Assembly (NCBI GenBank): GCA_020002185.1
Contig: CM034534.1
Coordinates: 35,635,559 to 35,699,558, forward strand
Source of the DNA: Paraescarpia echinospica
Taxonomy: Eukaryota; Annelida; Polychaeta; Sabellida; Siboglinidae
Length of the DNA stretch: 64,000 bases
Direction of reading: 5' to 3'
Below, in pieces: positions 24,722 through 30,973 of this stretch. Every line of letters begins with the position of its first letter. Position 1 is the stretch's first letter. A program made the translations under genes and the position numbers. A model generated the notes under the pieces. That model was given only the letters and a program-made list of their open reading frames with translations, was not told where the DNA came from and did no database searches.

Positions 24722-26422
24722 TGTGTGGTGTTTCATGTGTTTTGTGTGGTGATTGCTCATGTTGTGTATGTATGCGTTCGTGAGAGTAGTGAGTGAGCGG
24801 TTGATTTAATATGAGGTCTGCGATCTGTGTGTGCGTGTGTGCGTTTGTGCGTGTGTGCGTGTGTGCGTGTGTGCGTGTGTGCGTGTGTGCGTGTGTGCGT
24901 GTGTGCGTGTGTGCGTGTGTGCGTTATCGCCAATCCTAAGACACTCACTGACGCAGTAAGGTGTTTTCGTAGGAGACGTTCATCGGTTGCCTCTCACCGA
25001 GAGGATCCACTCGATCCATGTAACGAGTCGTGTGGGAACATGTTATATAATATATACAGTCTTGGTCGACCTGGCCGATAACACAAAGCATGCTCATTGT
25101 TTGACATCATTATACTTTGTAGTCATATACTTGAAACCACACCTAGCCTGTTACAGTATTCGCTTTGAAGACATGCATTCCTTCCAATATACATGGTAAT
25201 TCTTCGCAATATCACTGATGTTGTTCCACCCGTCACGTGTTATTAACATACCAATAGTGTAATAGATGAGGTATGAAAAGAACAGATTCACCAGCAGTAA
25301 ATTGGCTTTCACATATCATACAACCACAGAACTATTTTTAGACTGGAAAGGTGTCGAAACGCAGTAGGTAGGACAACGAAAAGACGGAAACGACACGTAA
25401 AAAGAATCAATCTGAATACGGAAAACAGAAAGACTAATCAATCGAGACGTTGGAACCCACGTGCTGTCAAATGTGGATGATGACGTCATCAAGCGAGCGA
25501 CGATGAGTACGGAAGAAGCTTATGTGTACGAGTTGATTACTATTGTTTGGATATGCTTAAACAAAATTACACACTACACCTATTATAGTTGTCAGTCGAA
25601 CAGGTAATATTATTACTGCCATCACAAGCGTATGCGTCTTAAATAAAACTAACATATTCAGCAGAACAATAGCGTAAATTCATAATAGCCCTCGCCAGCA
25701 TTGAGGCAGTAACGCGTCACATCAGCATGACATCATTGTATTTTAGCACGCGCGCTGCAACGCCTAATGCACGGGGAAATATACGCATCGTACAACAGTA
25801 AACATAGCGGGTCCGCGCCTTTTCCAACAAATAAGCTATTAGAAAGTGACACTGTTTTTGTTCGCGCACGCGCAAAACCACTACACGTCATGTACTATAT
25901 TTAGCGCTACGCGTCAATGTTGATGACTGTGGTGAGTGCCATTTATTTATTTATTCAAAACAGCATGTGCCTCTCTTTGTGCTTACACGACTTCAAACAT
26001 GCACTTAAATAACACACAGTATATAACAGTGTATATTGGTTTGTATGGGTATATAGAAAGTGGAACATGACCGTACGAATAATCCACGATAATATATCTG
26101 ATGTAGCACTATTATCGTAACACATTCGAGCCAAAATTGCACTCGTTGATTTGAAATTGTGGCATCATCCTGGAAACAAAGAATTCGACGGGCAAAACGT
26201 ACCGTTGTTTTCAATGTGATCTGATCGTCTTCGTAGCTGCGATCACCGAGATAAGCGACTGAGAACCATTCTCCTTGTTTCGGCTTCTGCTTATTGTAGA
26301 TAATTTCCAAGGTGTTCGACGGCACGTCGAAGTGAACCATGTCCGTGCGGTTGACGTAGTAGTTATCAGGCAACACTTCGTAAAAGTGGTTTACCAAAGG
26401 GTAACTGCCGTGCTGCAAGTAC
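1..26422 (-). CDS. TMEM8/PGAP6-like membrane protein gene, copy 1 (eight exons seen, 5' end not found, last exon cut by window start)
   Basis: Eight minus-strand segments have flanking AG/GT sites and compatible phases throughout: 26203-26422, 24338-24593, 23043-23304, 2147-2301, 1717-1895, 1223-1486, 722-932 and 1-338. Joined, they read as an extracellular part with N-glycosylation sites, an EGF-like module (CNGNGFC, then CRC and YRGYSCLDD), a seven-helix block with the CREST-type motifs SN in helix 1, YHRCD, and HSAWH (HxxxH), and an acidic tail. This order is that of TMEM8A/PGAP6 and TMEM8B. Myomaker, a relative, lacks the N-terminal part. PGAP6 is known as a cell-surface phospholipase A2 acting on GPI anchors, and that function is inferred here only from family membership. 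The intron between 2302 and 23042 is about 20.7 kb and hosts the palindromic transposon. No signal-peptide exon was found; it may lie in or beyond the N gap. No frame-breaking change was seen in these exons. Confidence 0.82.
339..721. other. TMEM8-like copy 1 intron
   Basis: AT-rich intron of 383 bases between the tail exon and the HSAWH exon. I see no repeat or other gene in it. Confidence 0.7.
722..932 (-). CDS. TMEM8-like copy 1 exon with HxxxH motif
   Basis: This exon encodes [14 protein letters not shown], a hydrophobic helix ([15 protein letters not shown]), then YLHSAWH and a further helix ending LLLP. HSAWH is the HxxxH metal-site motif of the CREST superfamily. I place the acceptor at atgcag so that phase 0 matches the preceding exon. 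The alternative tttcag nine bases downstream would break the frame. The donor is gtcagt below 722, phase 1. Confidence 0.8.
1223..1486 (-). CDS. TMEM8-like copy 1 exon with YHRCD motif
   Basis: 88 codons, phase 0 at both ends (ttccttgtag acceptor, TGG then gtgcgt donor). It begins [14 protein letters not shown], the conserved H and D of the family core, and has hydrophobic helices around [16 protein letters not shown] and [17 protein letters not shown]. Confidence 0.8.
1650..1692. repeat. 43-nt near-perfect palindrome beside a splice donor
   Basis: A 21-base stem starting CAGTTGGGGAATGTATATCA is followed by one unpaired base and its exact reverse complement. It lies in the intron 25 bases past the donor of the 1717-1895 exon, on the minus strand. 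The same palindrome is present in copy 2 at 37140-37182. The one-base loop is too small for a normal RNA hairpin of miRNA type. Confidence 0.85.
1717..1895 (-). CDS. TMEM8-like copy 1 exon with first transmembrane helix
   Basis: It opens by completing CGT (Arg) and reads [18 protein letters not shown], the end of the EGF-like module. A helix [20 protein letters not shown] follows, then [13 protein letters not shown]. The donor is gtgagt. It joins in phase 0 to the exon starting IYHRCD. Confidence 0.82.
1896..2146. other. TMEM8-like copy 1 intron with TA microsatellite
   Basis: The intron holds a (TA)n run near 2057-2082. The matching run in copy 2 is shorter. Confidence 0.7.
2147..2301 (-). 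CDS. TMEM8-like copy 1 EGF-like exon
   Basis: 155 bases with acceptor ctttcag and donor gtacgtat. It encodes [18 protein letters not shown], then [12 protein letters not shown] and SICRCWA, the cysteine pattern of the EGF-like module that precedes helix 1 in TMEM8A/B. The phases (needs two bases before, leaves one after) fit the exons on both sides. Confidence 0.8.
2335..2398. repeat. GT/TTTG microsatellite
   Basis: Imperfect (GT)n run. In copy 2 the same locus (37813-37955) has expanded by about 80 bases of pure GT. Confidence 0.9.
2650..3650 (+). pseudogene. Jockey-like non-LTR reverse transcriptase fragment, copy 1
   Basis: Broken plus-strand frames carry reverse transcriptase motifs in order: [26 protein letters not shown] (motif A), [13 protein letters not shown] and TYADDT (catalytic YADD). 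The pieces are separated by stops and frameshifts, including a TAA after NDTAL at about 3290. There is no endonuclease part upstream, so it is a 5'-truncated, dead element. It ends in an AT-rich tail just before the palindromic transposon. The same fragment sits at 38180-39225 in copy 2 with partly different mutations (LDLSKAF there keeps the usual Ser). Confidence 0.8.
3722..3727. repeat. Target-site duplication CTTAGA, left, copy 1
   Basis: CTTAGA directly abuts the left terminus AGTAGTAAGG and is repeated at 14756-14761 beyond the right terminus. The same pair flanks the copy 2 element at 39289-39294 and 49190-49195. Confidence 0.8.
3781..4140. repeat. Subterminal repeats with CTCF-like motifs, left arm copy 1
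   Basis: Short variants of GCGCCACCTGGCGGAA recur at 3941-3955, 4002-4016 and 4088-4102, separated by AT-rich linkers. They are the reverse complement of those in the right arm (14277-14607). GGTCAA repeats (ATGTAGGTCAA) precede them at 3847-3940. Confidence 0.75.
4590..4655. repeat. ATAC/ACAT microsatellite in left arm
   Basis: The imperfect tetranucleotide run (catacata, cagacata, gagacata) is mirrored in the right arm at 12140-12200, and in copy 2 at 40385-40445 and 46868-46935. Confidence 0.8.
4848..5911. mobile_element. piggyBac-like non-autonomous insertion (left arm, copy 1 only)
   Basis: 1,064 bases bounded by perfect 13-base inverted termini, CCCATTAGACCCC and GGGGTCTAATGGG, each flanked by TTAA (4844-4847 and 5912-5915), the piggyBac target signature. 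No frame over ~70 codons is convincing, so I read it as a MITE-scale derivative. The other three arms (near 40622, 11940 and 46670) lack it. It sits about 60 bases upstream of the left gene's TATA box. Confidence 0.85.
5975..5982 (+). promoter_or_regulatory. TATA box of left-arm zinc-finger gene, copy 1
   Basis: TATATAAA lies about 62 bases before the start codon of the left-arm gene. The spacing and flanks (GCGGAGCTCTACCAG downstream) are conserved in all four arms. A CACGTG E-box lies just upstream. Confidence 0.6.
6044..7125 (+). pseudogene. Palindromic-element zinc-finger gene, left arm copy 1 (broken)
   Basis: Same two-exon gene as at 10727-11817 (exons 6044-6292 and 6604-7125, 311-base intron with gtgagt donor and ttgcag acceptor), but with nonsense codons at 6056-6058, 6086-6088 and 6877-6879. 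It still shows the finger [19 protein letters not shown] and, after the last stop, the Cys/His motif [16 protein letters not shown]. An internal ATG at 6095 could restart exon 1, but the exon 2 stop would remove the C-terminal part. Confidence 0.75.
7615..7930. repeat. ~125-130-bp tandem units with TGACGTCA palindromes, left arm copy 1
   Basis: AGTAATTTTGT recurs at about 7649, 7779 and 7904. Each unit carries TGACGTCA-type palindromes (7623, 7741, 7871 and 7889) and GGTTAGCCATCGTTTTGAAC. It is mirrored at 9930-10235. Confidence 0.8.
8009..8225. repeat. 62-bp minisatellite, left arm copy 1
   Basis: ATAGACACGAGTTGCACAAA starts at 8009, 8071, 8133 and 8195, an exact 62-base period. Mirrored at 9580-9855. 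Confidence 0.9.
8230..8670. repeat. 51-bp minisatellite (about 8 units), left arm copy 1
   Basis: The unit begins CCGTGTGAGATTCCACCAAT and ends AGAATAGACGGGTTA. The length of 51 keeps frame, so both strands stay open with 17-residue repeats. I read these as a satellite and not a protein. Each unit holds a near-palindrome CCACCAATTTGGCGG. Only about 2.5 units are present in the right arm. Confidence 0.9.
8668..8825. repeat. 48-bp minisatellite (3 units), left arm copy 1
   Basis: The unit contains GAGCGACAAGAAACGAACTT and GGACAAACGAAACACTTA. The right arm of copy 1 (9383-9437) keeps only one unit, whereas both arms of copy 2 keep three. Confidence 0.85.
8849..9356. other. Central spacer of palindromic element, copy 1
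   Basis: Unpaired centre between the arms. It opens with a long stem (8851-8977, ATCTATCGGGTAAAAATAT against its complement, with GTTAGATAGAGAAAAAAGTT also paired) that would form a cruciform. A GC-richer stretch with repeated CCGGAAGT and TACCGGAAGT boxes and CACTAGGGGGCGCT at 9011-9024 follows. No coding frame is convincing. Confidence 0.75.
9383..9855. repeat. Right-arm minisatellites (48-, 51- and 62-bp), copy 1
   Basis: These are the reverse complement of the left-arm arrays: one 48-bp unit (9383-9437), about 2.5 51-bp units (9437-9572) and about four 62-bp units (9580-9855). Confidence 0.85.
9930..10235. repeat. TGACGTCA-bearing tandem units, right arm copy 1
   Basis: Mirror of 7615-7930, with CCATGACGTCACTGACCATG in the first unit. 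Confidence 0.8.
10727..11817 (-). CDS. Palindromic-element C2HC zinc-finger protein, right arm copy 1 (open)
   Basis: Exon 1 is 11569-11817 (83 codons) and exon 2 is 10727-11257. Donor gtgagt and acceptor ttgcag give phase 0, for a 259-residue product. Residues about 35-65 form one finger, C-x2-C-x12-H-x4-C ([20 protein letters not shown], then a CC pair). A basic stretch, a Ser/Thr-rich linker and a second Cys/His cluster near residues 160-180 ([16 protein letters not shown]) follow. I do not recognise the family. A DNA-binding or regulatory role for the element is inferred. Its start has a TATA box about 62 bases upstream. A second coding-looking frame, shifted by -1, continues downstream of the stop (see 45314-45595), but here it is interrupted by a TAA. 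Of the four arm copies, this one and 40756-41842 are unbroken in the main frame. Confidence 0.65.
11879..11886 (-). promoter_or_regulatory. TATA box of right-arm zinc-finger gene, copy 1
   Basis: TATATAAA on the minus strand, about 62 bases before the ATG at 11817. The flanks are conserved with the other arms. Confidence 0.6.
12290..13690. repeat. Right-arm-specific 1.4-kb segment, copy 1
   Basis: This segment has no counterpart in the left arm. It is bracketed by similar sequences, CACGAATTTAGATACTACAG (about 12275) and CACGAATTTAGGTACTAACG (about 13664). It contains ~141-bp tandem units at 13060-13600 (CCAACTCACCTCGCATAC at about 13259 and 13399, with a variant at 13541), each with TGACGTCA boxes. 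Confidence 0.65.
12359..12798 (+). other. Putative spliced transcription unit unique to right arm, copy 1
   Basis: TATATAAAT (12359-12367) is followed by a possible exon ending at a gtaagt donor (12576) and a second exon 12709-12798 after taacacag. The two join in phase 0, and the downstream exon reads [15 protein letters not shown] and ends at a stop. The upstream frame ends [16 protein letters not shown]. The difference from copy 2 includes one synonymous change. The start codon is not clear and I recognise no family, so this may be chance. Confidence 0.3.
14220..14620. repeat. Subterminal repeats with CTCF-like motifs, right arm copy 1
   Basis: Forward motifs lie at 14277-14290 (CCGTCAGGGGGCTCC), 14352-14364, 14446-14460 (ACGCCAGGTGGCGCT), 14532-14546 and 14593-14607 (CCGCCAGGTGGCGCC), with AAATTTAGTTCA linkers. 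They are oriented opposite to the left-arm set. Confidence 0.75.
14756..14761. repeat. Target-site duplication CTTAGA, right, copy 1
   Basis: Matches 3722-3727 exactly and directly follows the right terminus CCTTACTACT. Confidence 0.8.
14762..15373. other. TMEM8-like intron, no feature seen
   Basis: AT-rich intronic sequence with a short TA run near 15210. No gene is recognisable. Confidence 0.6.
15374..15584. mobile_element. 211-bp MITE-like palindrome, copy 1
   Basis: The ends are TATAAGCTCCACCC and GGGTGGAGCTTATA, with further inverted pairing inside (GGCGTGACGTCACAAT against ATTGTGACGTCACGCC). A TA on each side would fit a mariner-type target duplication. The copy 2 element is at 49806-50016 with identical length. 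Confidence 0.65.
15585..17547. other. TMEM8-like intron with GT-rich microsatellite
   Basis: Holds an imperfect GT/TGCG tract at 16000-16190 whose open frames (strings of V, C, F) are repeat artefacts. A GC-richer stretch (16200-16520) and AT-rich sequence follow, without a recognisable gene. Confidence 0.6.
17548..17878. mobile_element. Inverted-repeat element (~330 bp), copy 1
   Basis: Imperfect ~40-base inverted ends: GGCGCCATGGCCAGCCGCAA on the left and the complement of CGGTTGCCCATGGCGCTC on the right, both with GCAAGCAATCAGC and GGTTTTGGC. The interior is AT-rich. It is probably a MITE; no target duplication is certain. Confidence 0.55.
17930..18745 (+). pseudogene. LINE 3'-end relic (non-LTR retrotransposon ORF C-terminus), copy 1
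   Basis: The open part (18386-18709) ends with [20 protein letters not shown], then [16 protein letters not shown] and a stop at 18707. This CxC...H...C cluster is typical of the C-terminus of invertebrate LINE polyproteins. Upstream, broken frames keep pieces such as RRLKSRK and VSGCI. The tail after the stop is GGATACAAGAAGAAGAAG, a LINE-like (AAG)n terminus that is longer in copy 2. Copy 2 also lacks 12 bases near 18390. Confidence 0.7.
18746..21321. other. TMEM8-like intron, no gene seen
   Basis: AT-rich, conserved in copy 2 with scattered substitutions. It has a TA microsatellite near 20905-20935 and short inverted fragments. No coding region is supported. Confidence 0.6.
21322..21616 (-). 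pseudogene. hAT transposase C-terminal fragment, copy 1
   Basis: The minus-strand frame reads [20 protein letters not shown], then [20 protein letters not shown] and GLGMLHIHR. This matches the pattern of the hAT C-terminal dimerisation region (ERxFSxLRRLKxxxRSTM...RLxxLxLLxxHR). Only this ~85-residue end remains, with no BED finger or catalytic core. The copy 2 equivalent is at 55731-56025. Confidence 0.7.
21848..22135. repeat. Hairpin plus ~140-bp direct repeat, copy 1
   Basis: TGAGTTATTGCCGTTTGAAC (21848) pairs with the complement ending at 21933 over about 25 bases. The right half, through CATCCAGCGGCATATTTGTA, is repeated imperfectly at about 22050-22130. Confidence 0.7.
22136..23042. 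other. TMEM8-like intron, no gene seen
   Basis: Mixed sequence. From about 22525 onward it is nearly identical to copy 2. There is a ~25-base difference at about 22480-22515. Confidence 0.6.
23043..23304 (-). CDS. TMEM8-like copy 1, third visible N-terminal exon
   Basis: 262 bases from acceptor ttgcag to donor CCAGTAG/gtacagt. It starts [20 protein letters not shown] and ends in a Ser-rich stretch, QSSYSS. An earlier GT at ATCATG/gtacgc would leave the wrong phase. The chosen donor matches the EGF exon. It is probably part of the extracellular N-terminal domain. Confidence 0.7.
23305..24337. other. TMEM8-like intron with hAT-like MITE
   Basis: Intronic. Apart from the element at 23898-24131 and a poly-A run near 24080, I see no feature. 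Confidence 0.6.
23898..24131. mobile_element. hAT-like MITE candidate, copy 1
   Basis: The left end CAGAGGTTCCAAATG and right end GGAACCATG are imperfect inverted repeats, with CGCGTACCCCGAGAGG inside, similar to hAT non-autonomous termini. A clear 8-bp target duplication is not visible. Confidence 0.4.
24338..24593 (-). CDS. TMEM8-like copy 1, second visible N-terminal exon
   Basis: 256 bases from acceptor gtttggcag to donor CGTG/gtacgct. It encodes [20 protein letters not shown] and [19 protein letters not shown], with N-glycosylation sites NRT and NCS. Phase 0 in and phase 1 out fit both neighbours. Confidence 0.72.
24684..24924. repeat. TA run and GTGTGTGC microsatellite
   Basis: (TA)n at 24684-24720 and a regular GTGTGTGC tract at 24826-24924. 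The TA run is shorter in copy 2 (59061-59090). Confidence 0.9.
24925..26202. other. TMEM8-like intron, no gene seen
   Basis: AT-rich intronic sequence, almost identical in copy 2, with no recognisable feature. Confidence 0.6.
26203..26422 (-). CDS. TMEM8-like copy 1, most 5' exon seen
   Basis: 220 bases from acceptor tgttgcag to donor ACG/gtacgttt. It encodes [20 protein letters not shown], an NRT glycosylation site, [15 protein letters not shown] and [13 protein letters not shown], a beta-rich extracellular segment. It needs an upstream exon ending with two bases, which I did not find. Confidence 0.72.
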
Positions 26423-26951
26423 CTGCAACACATCAGCGCTACTTTCTCAACTAGTTTAGCCATCGTGAAATGGGCTATTTTATATCAAAATATATAGCGT
26501 GTGAATATGTTAAGTAATCCCCGCAGTCGGTTTGATAAACAAAGATAACGTTTGCGTAACTGGTCAATTAATTGACTTTGGTCATGACATATGATGATTT
26601 ACTAAAGTAATTTGTCGTGCCGACAATTGGCCGTATGGGTTTTGAGTGAGCAAGGAATGTCGAAAACACCAATACAGAAACAAATGCATAATCGTATAGT
26701 AAATTCAGGTGACGATTTTAAATATAATCATCACTCTGAGTGGATTCTTTTTATCAACGCATCTGTGTTCAAAGGATATAGCGTCCGGTTTTGCATCGCT
26801 ACATTTGGCTGAAACTGGCGCGACTGTGTTGCCCAAACATCAAATGAAAAGAATTTTTCCATTTGTTTATATAATAAACTCATGCTATACAACACAAACT
26901 ATTTATATTATAACATACTGACCGGCCAAATGTGTTTAAATGAACCCACAA
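26423..26951. other. Upstream intron, no gene seen
   Basis: AT-rich sequence. The missing signal-peptide exon of the TMEM8-like gene is not recognisable here. Confidence 0.55.
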
Positions 26952-27309
26952 ACGGATCCAGGGGCCTGGGGGCACGTGCCCCCTAGACCTTTGGAATTTG
27001 GCGTGCTTATAGACCTATTTGAATGGGCCCACGTGACCAAGGCCTCCCAGACCCTTGGAAATCTGCCCCCGTTCAGGTTACAATAAGCTGAAGTTACGCC
27101 GACGCGGCGGATAAATTTGTAATTTTGTAAATAGCACCCCCAGTGTTCCGATGTCACTAGTCCAGTCCGAGACAGCGGAGAAGCTAAAGTTACGGCTGCG
27201 CGGCAGCGAAAGATTTTTTACACCATTTGGTTCGGCCGCTAGCGGAGGTTTTTGTGCATTTCTAGACTACCCTCTAGATTACCCTCTCCGGATTCGCCCC
27301 TGGAACCGT
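26952..27309. mobile_element. 358-bp MITE-like element, copy 1
   Basis: The ends ACGGATCCAGGGGC and GCCCCTGGAACCGT are inverted repeats with one mismatch in 14. The interior is GC-rich and non-coding. The copy 2 element (61321-61678) has the same length. Confidence 0.6.
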
Positions 27310-27479
27310 TTATTGTAGCTGAAATTTAAGTGCTTCGGGAAGAAACAGTTTGTTTGCATTGTAGTTCGCCATTTTTGAAGGTCACGTTCTTCCTCGCAAT
27401 TCAGCCAGCTCCCTATTCGATTATTTCAGTGACAGCCCGGCGATTTATGTAAACATTGAACAGTTGAATTAAAATATGC

Positions 27480-28303
27480 TTCGTTATTTGTTAACTCCGC
27501 CATAGCCTGTCCCAAGCCAGGTTGAAAAAGGAGGAGGGTTGGGCGTAGGCTACATATGTATCTACACCTACAGATGTATCTATGACAGGGTTGAGTGAAA
27601 GCCGTGAGGAAGCTCGACCCCCGATGAGCCATATCTTTAACGCCAAAACTAACACCAGAGTAGGCACATGGAACGTTCGAACGCTCTTTCAGAGCGGGCG
27701 GATGGAGCAAGTGCTGAAGGAAATGAAGGCTTACCATATTCTAGGTGTAAGCGAGATGAGATGGACAGGACAGGGACGCTTCAACAGCGGAGATCAAACT
27801 ACTTTACTCCGGAAATGAAGATCACCACGTCCATGGAGTTGGCATCATCCTGAATAAGGATACTACAAAAGCACTGATAGGGTGGAAGCCAGTTAGTGAA
27901 CGCATCATCGTAGCGAGGTTCAACACCAGACATGTCAAAGTCACCATAGTGCAAGTATATGCCCCAACCGAAGTCGCCACAGACGAGGAAAAGGACACCT
28001 TTTACGACCAACTCCAGAACGTGCTTGACGAGATACCAAGCTTTGACATAAAAGTGGTGGTAGGAGACTTTAACGCGAAACTGGATAGAGACAGAAGAGA
28101 AATGTAAACTACGGTTGGACCTCACGGTTCAGCTGGAAATACGAATGATAACGGTGAACGATTGCTCTCGATGAGCACCGCCAGTGGTATCAGCATTGGC
28201 AATACCTTCTTCAAACATAAACGCATTCACAAGAAAACCTGGATCTCACCAGATGGCAATATATCGAATGAGATTGATTACATCTGCATTAGTAGTAGAT
28301 GGC
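27480..28303 (+). pseudogene. APE-type LINE, 5' part, copy 1 (cut by gap)
   Basis: The 5' leader (GGTTGAAAAAGGAGGAGGGT) and start of the endonuclease ORF (GTWNVRTLFQSGRMEQ) are present, but small indels after about 27738 and a TAA in the codon after EM (about 28105) break the frame. It keeps the canonical GDFNAKLD motif that copy 2 has lost (EDFNAKLD). It runs into the N gap within the SNEIDYICISS motif. Confidence 0.8.
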
Positions 28304-29303
28304 NNNNNNNNNNNNNNNNNNNNNNNNNNNNNNNNNNNNNNNNNNNNNNNNNNNNNNNNNNNNNNNNNNNNNNNNNNNNNNNNNNNNNNNNNNNNNNNNN
28401 NNNNNNNNNNNNNNNNNNNNNNNNNNNNNNNNNNNNNNNNNNNNNNNNNNNNNNNNNNNNNNNNNNNNNNNNNNNNNNNNNNNNNNNNNNNNNNNNNNNN
28501 NNNNNNNNNNNNNNNNNNNNNNNNNNNNNNNNNNNNNNNNNNNNNNNNNNNNNNNNNNNNNNNNNNNNNNNNNNNNNNNNNNNNNNNNNNNNNNNNNNNN
28601 NNNNNNNNNNNNNNNNNNNNNNNNNNNNNNNNNNNNNNNNNNNNNNNNNNNNNNNNNNNNNNNNNNNNNNNNNNNNNNNNNNNNNNNNNNNNNNNNNNNN
28701 NNNNNNNNNNNNNNNNNNNNNNNNNNNNNNNNNNNNNNNNNNNNNNNNNNNNNNNNNNNNNNNNNNNNNNNNNNNNNNNNNNNNNNNNNNNNNNNNNNNN
28801 NNNNNNNNNNNNNNNNNNNNNNNNNNNNNNNNNNNNNNNNNNNNNNNNNNNNNNNNNNNNNNNNNNNNNNNNNNNNNNNNNNNNNNNNNNNNNNNNNNNN
28901 NNNNNNNNNNNNNNNNNNNNNNNNNNNNNNNNNNNNNNNNNNNNNNNNNNNNNNNNNNNNNNNNNNNNNNNNNNNNNNNNNNNNNNNNNNNNNNNNNNNN
29001 NNNNNNNNNNNNNNNNNNNNNNNNNNNNNNNNNNNNNNNNNNNNNNNNNNNNNNNNNNNNNNNNNNNNNNNNNNNNNNNNNNNNNNNNNNNNNNNNNNNN
29101 NNNNNNNNNNNNNNNNNNNNNNNNNNNNNNNNNNNNNNNNNNNNNNNNNNNNNNNNNNNNNNNNNNNNNNNNNNNNNNNNNNNNNNNNNNNNNNNNNNNN
29201 NNNNNNNNNNNNNNNNNNNNNNNNNNNNNNNNNNNNNNNNNNNNNNNNNNNNNNNNNNNNNNNNNNNNNNNNNNNNNNNNNNNNNNNNNNNNNNNNNNNN
29301 NNN
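28304..29303. other. Assembly gap (1,000 N)
   Basis: Exactly 1,000 N, a typical placeholder length, so the true distance is unknown. Frames crossing it are meaningless. Confidence 0.99.
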
Positions 29304-30500
29304 AACATCTTTCCGTCCCAACTAGTGCTGTAGTAGAGCTGACAAGTAAGCGTGAATCCAAGGTCAAACAAGGTCATCATCAAATTATAAATGTTCTAAA
29401 TTGCCAGCTTCCGCAAATGTCTTAACATTACAATTGTTGTATATTTACTTTACTTAATCAAGAAATGGTCCTATCATATATTTTTGGAAAGCGTATTATC
29501 TTCCCGTCAAAATGGTGTTCAGAGTGGAGCTGCTACCTGATATGGTATAAGTGTGGAGTTGTGGTCAAAAAAGGTCACAATGAAATGATGAGTATTCAAT
29601 TTTTTGGCAATACCGCGAAAGTCATAACGTTACAATGCGCCTGTAACTACTTCATTTATGTGTACGTGTCATATATCGTTCGAAACACCAATTTCTCCCC
29701 GTTAACAGGATATCAAAATCAAATGGCAAGACAAAGTCACAAACACCGAACTGATGAACAGGACAGACCAACCAAACATCAAAACATAAATTAAAAAAAG
29801 AAAATGGATATGGATAGGACACACACTCCGAAAAAACAACGTAAAAACAGTTACAAAACAAGCCCTTGATTGGAATCCACAAGGAAAAAGAAAAACAGGC
29901 CACCCCAAAACACCTGGAGGAGATCCACAACCGATGAATTAAAGAAGTTTGGTACCACCTGGAAGGAAACAACGAGTGCGATGGAGGAGCTTCATTTCGG
30001 CCCTATGCTCTGATCAGAGCGAAGAGGATTAAGTAATCAATGGTTGCATATATCTACGTTACCTATGTATTCAAAGCCAATTCAAATTGCATTGTATTGT
30101 CTCCCCGTAAACATGGGATACGATGGTGGGCTATTGGGTGGTGCAGTCGGTGTGGAGTGAAGGTCAAACAAGGTCACCATCAAACGATGGATGTTAAAAA
30201 CTGCGCCATTCCGAAAATGTTCTACAATTAAAATAGTCGTGTATCTACTTTTTCTACGTACAATAGGACATGCTATACATTGTTAGACAGTACATTGTAT
30301 CCCCATTAAAATGAGTTATGGCATGGAGTAGTATATTGGTGCTATGCATGTATATGAAAGGCAATTTAAACAAGGTCCCCACCCCATCGATGTAGTTAAC
30401 ATTTATAGTAGACCAGTCAAATATTGAGAAGTCCTTTATATTTTTAACGGCAATTTTTTTTAATACCGGGCAGCTTTGCTGGATCAATCACTCATAGGAT
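29304..30500. repeat. Diverged ~195-bp tandem repeat
   Basis: Units share a TCTCCCCGTTAACATGG-like start (about 29309, 29502, 29693, 30098 and 30297) and an AAGGTCAAACAAGGTCA box. They are interrupted by the LINE fragment at 29715-30035. Confidence 0.65.
29715..30035 (+). pseudogene. LINE 3'-terminal fragment
   Basis: Frames read [16 protein letters not shown], then [18 protein letters not shown] and RVRWRSFISALCSDQSEED, with stops and one frameshift. This is the typical C-terminal end (WxWIGHxLR...GKRKxGRP...W) of RTE-like/APE LINE polyproteins. It is 5'-truncated and inserted in the ~195-bp repeat. It may belong to the same family as the LINE at 61951. Confidence 0.75.
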
Positions 30501-30785
30501 AAGGAAAAAGATTAGATAGGATGCTATCATCAATTTTGAATTTAAAGGTAATTTTGAAGGTCACAAAATCGACTTGTGTCAAAATATCGGTTTTTTATGA
30601 ATTGACATATACTTGAGCATATCTTTGCATAGAACCAAAGATGTGATGATTTGTAGATGTACTTTCTGTTTTTTTTCGTGTTGAACTTACAGTTTACGAA
30701 CACATGTTCGGAATACTCCTACATAAATATTTGTGGTTTTCTCGAAATGTATATAATTGTTGTTCACACATCCATTCAATATCAG
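30501..30785. other. No feature seen
   Basis: AT-rich sequence without recognisable features. Confidence 0.5.
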
Positions 30786-30973
30786 CTCCCCTTCGTCTTC
30801 GCTACACCATGAGAGATGCGTTGAATCGCGCTGAACAGCTGAATTTCCGGCGAAAAATCTCCAACAGCATCATCCCCTACCTGTCTTCCGATGTCAGTAT
30901 TCGAGACAGCGCTACACTTGAAGCGTGTGATCCGCTGATGAATCTCCCGGATTTCAACCCGAAACGTTGGCAG
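30786..30973 (+). CDS. Orphan exon candidate, unknown product
   Basis: 188 bases bounded by a tcaatatcag acceptor and a TTGGCAG/gtatat donor. Open in one frame: LRYTMRDALNRAEQLNFRRK, then SDVSIRDSATLEACDPL and LPDFNPKRWQ. Base composition and codon use look coding, unlike the AT-rich flanks. I do not recognise the protein and found no partner exon in the window. Confidence 0.4.

Noticed and set aside
24757..25081. His/Thr-rich and Cys/Val-rich frames on opposite strands
   Set aside because: Both derive from the GTGTGTGC repeat.
28162..29425. Long frames of unknown residues
   Set aside because: They cross the 1,000-base N gap and carry no information.
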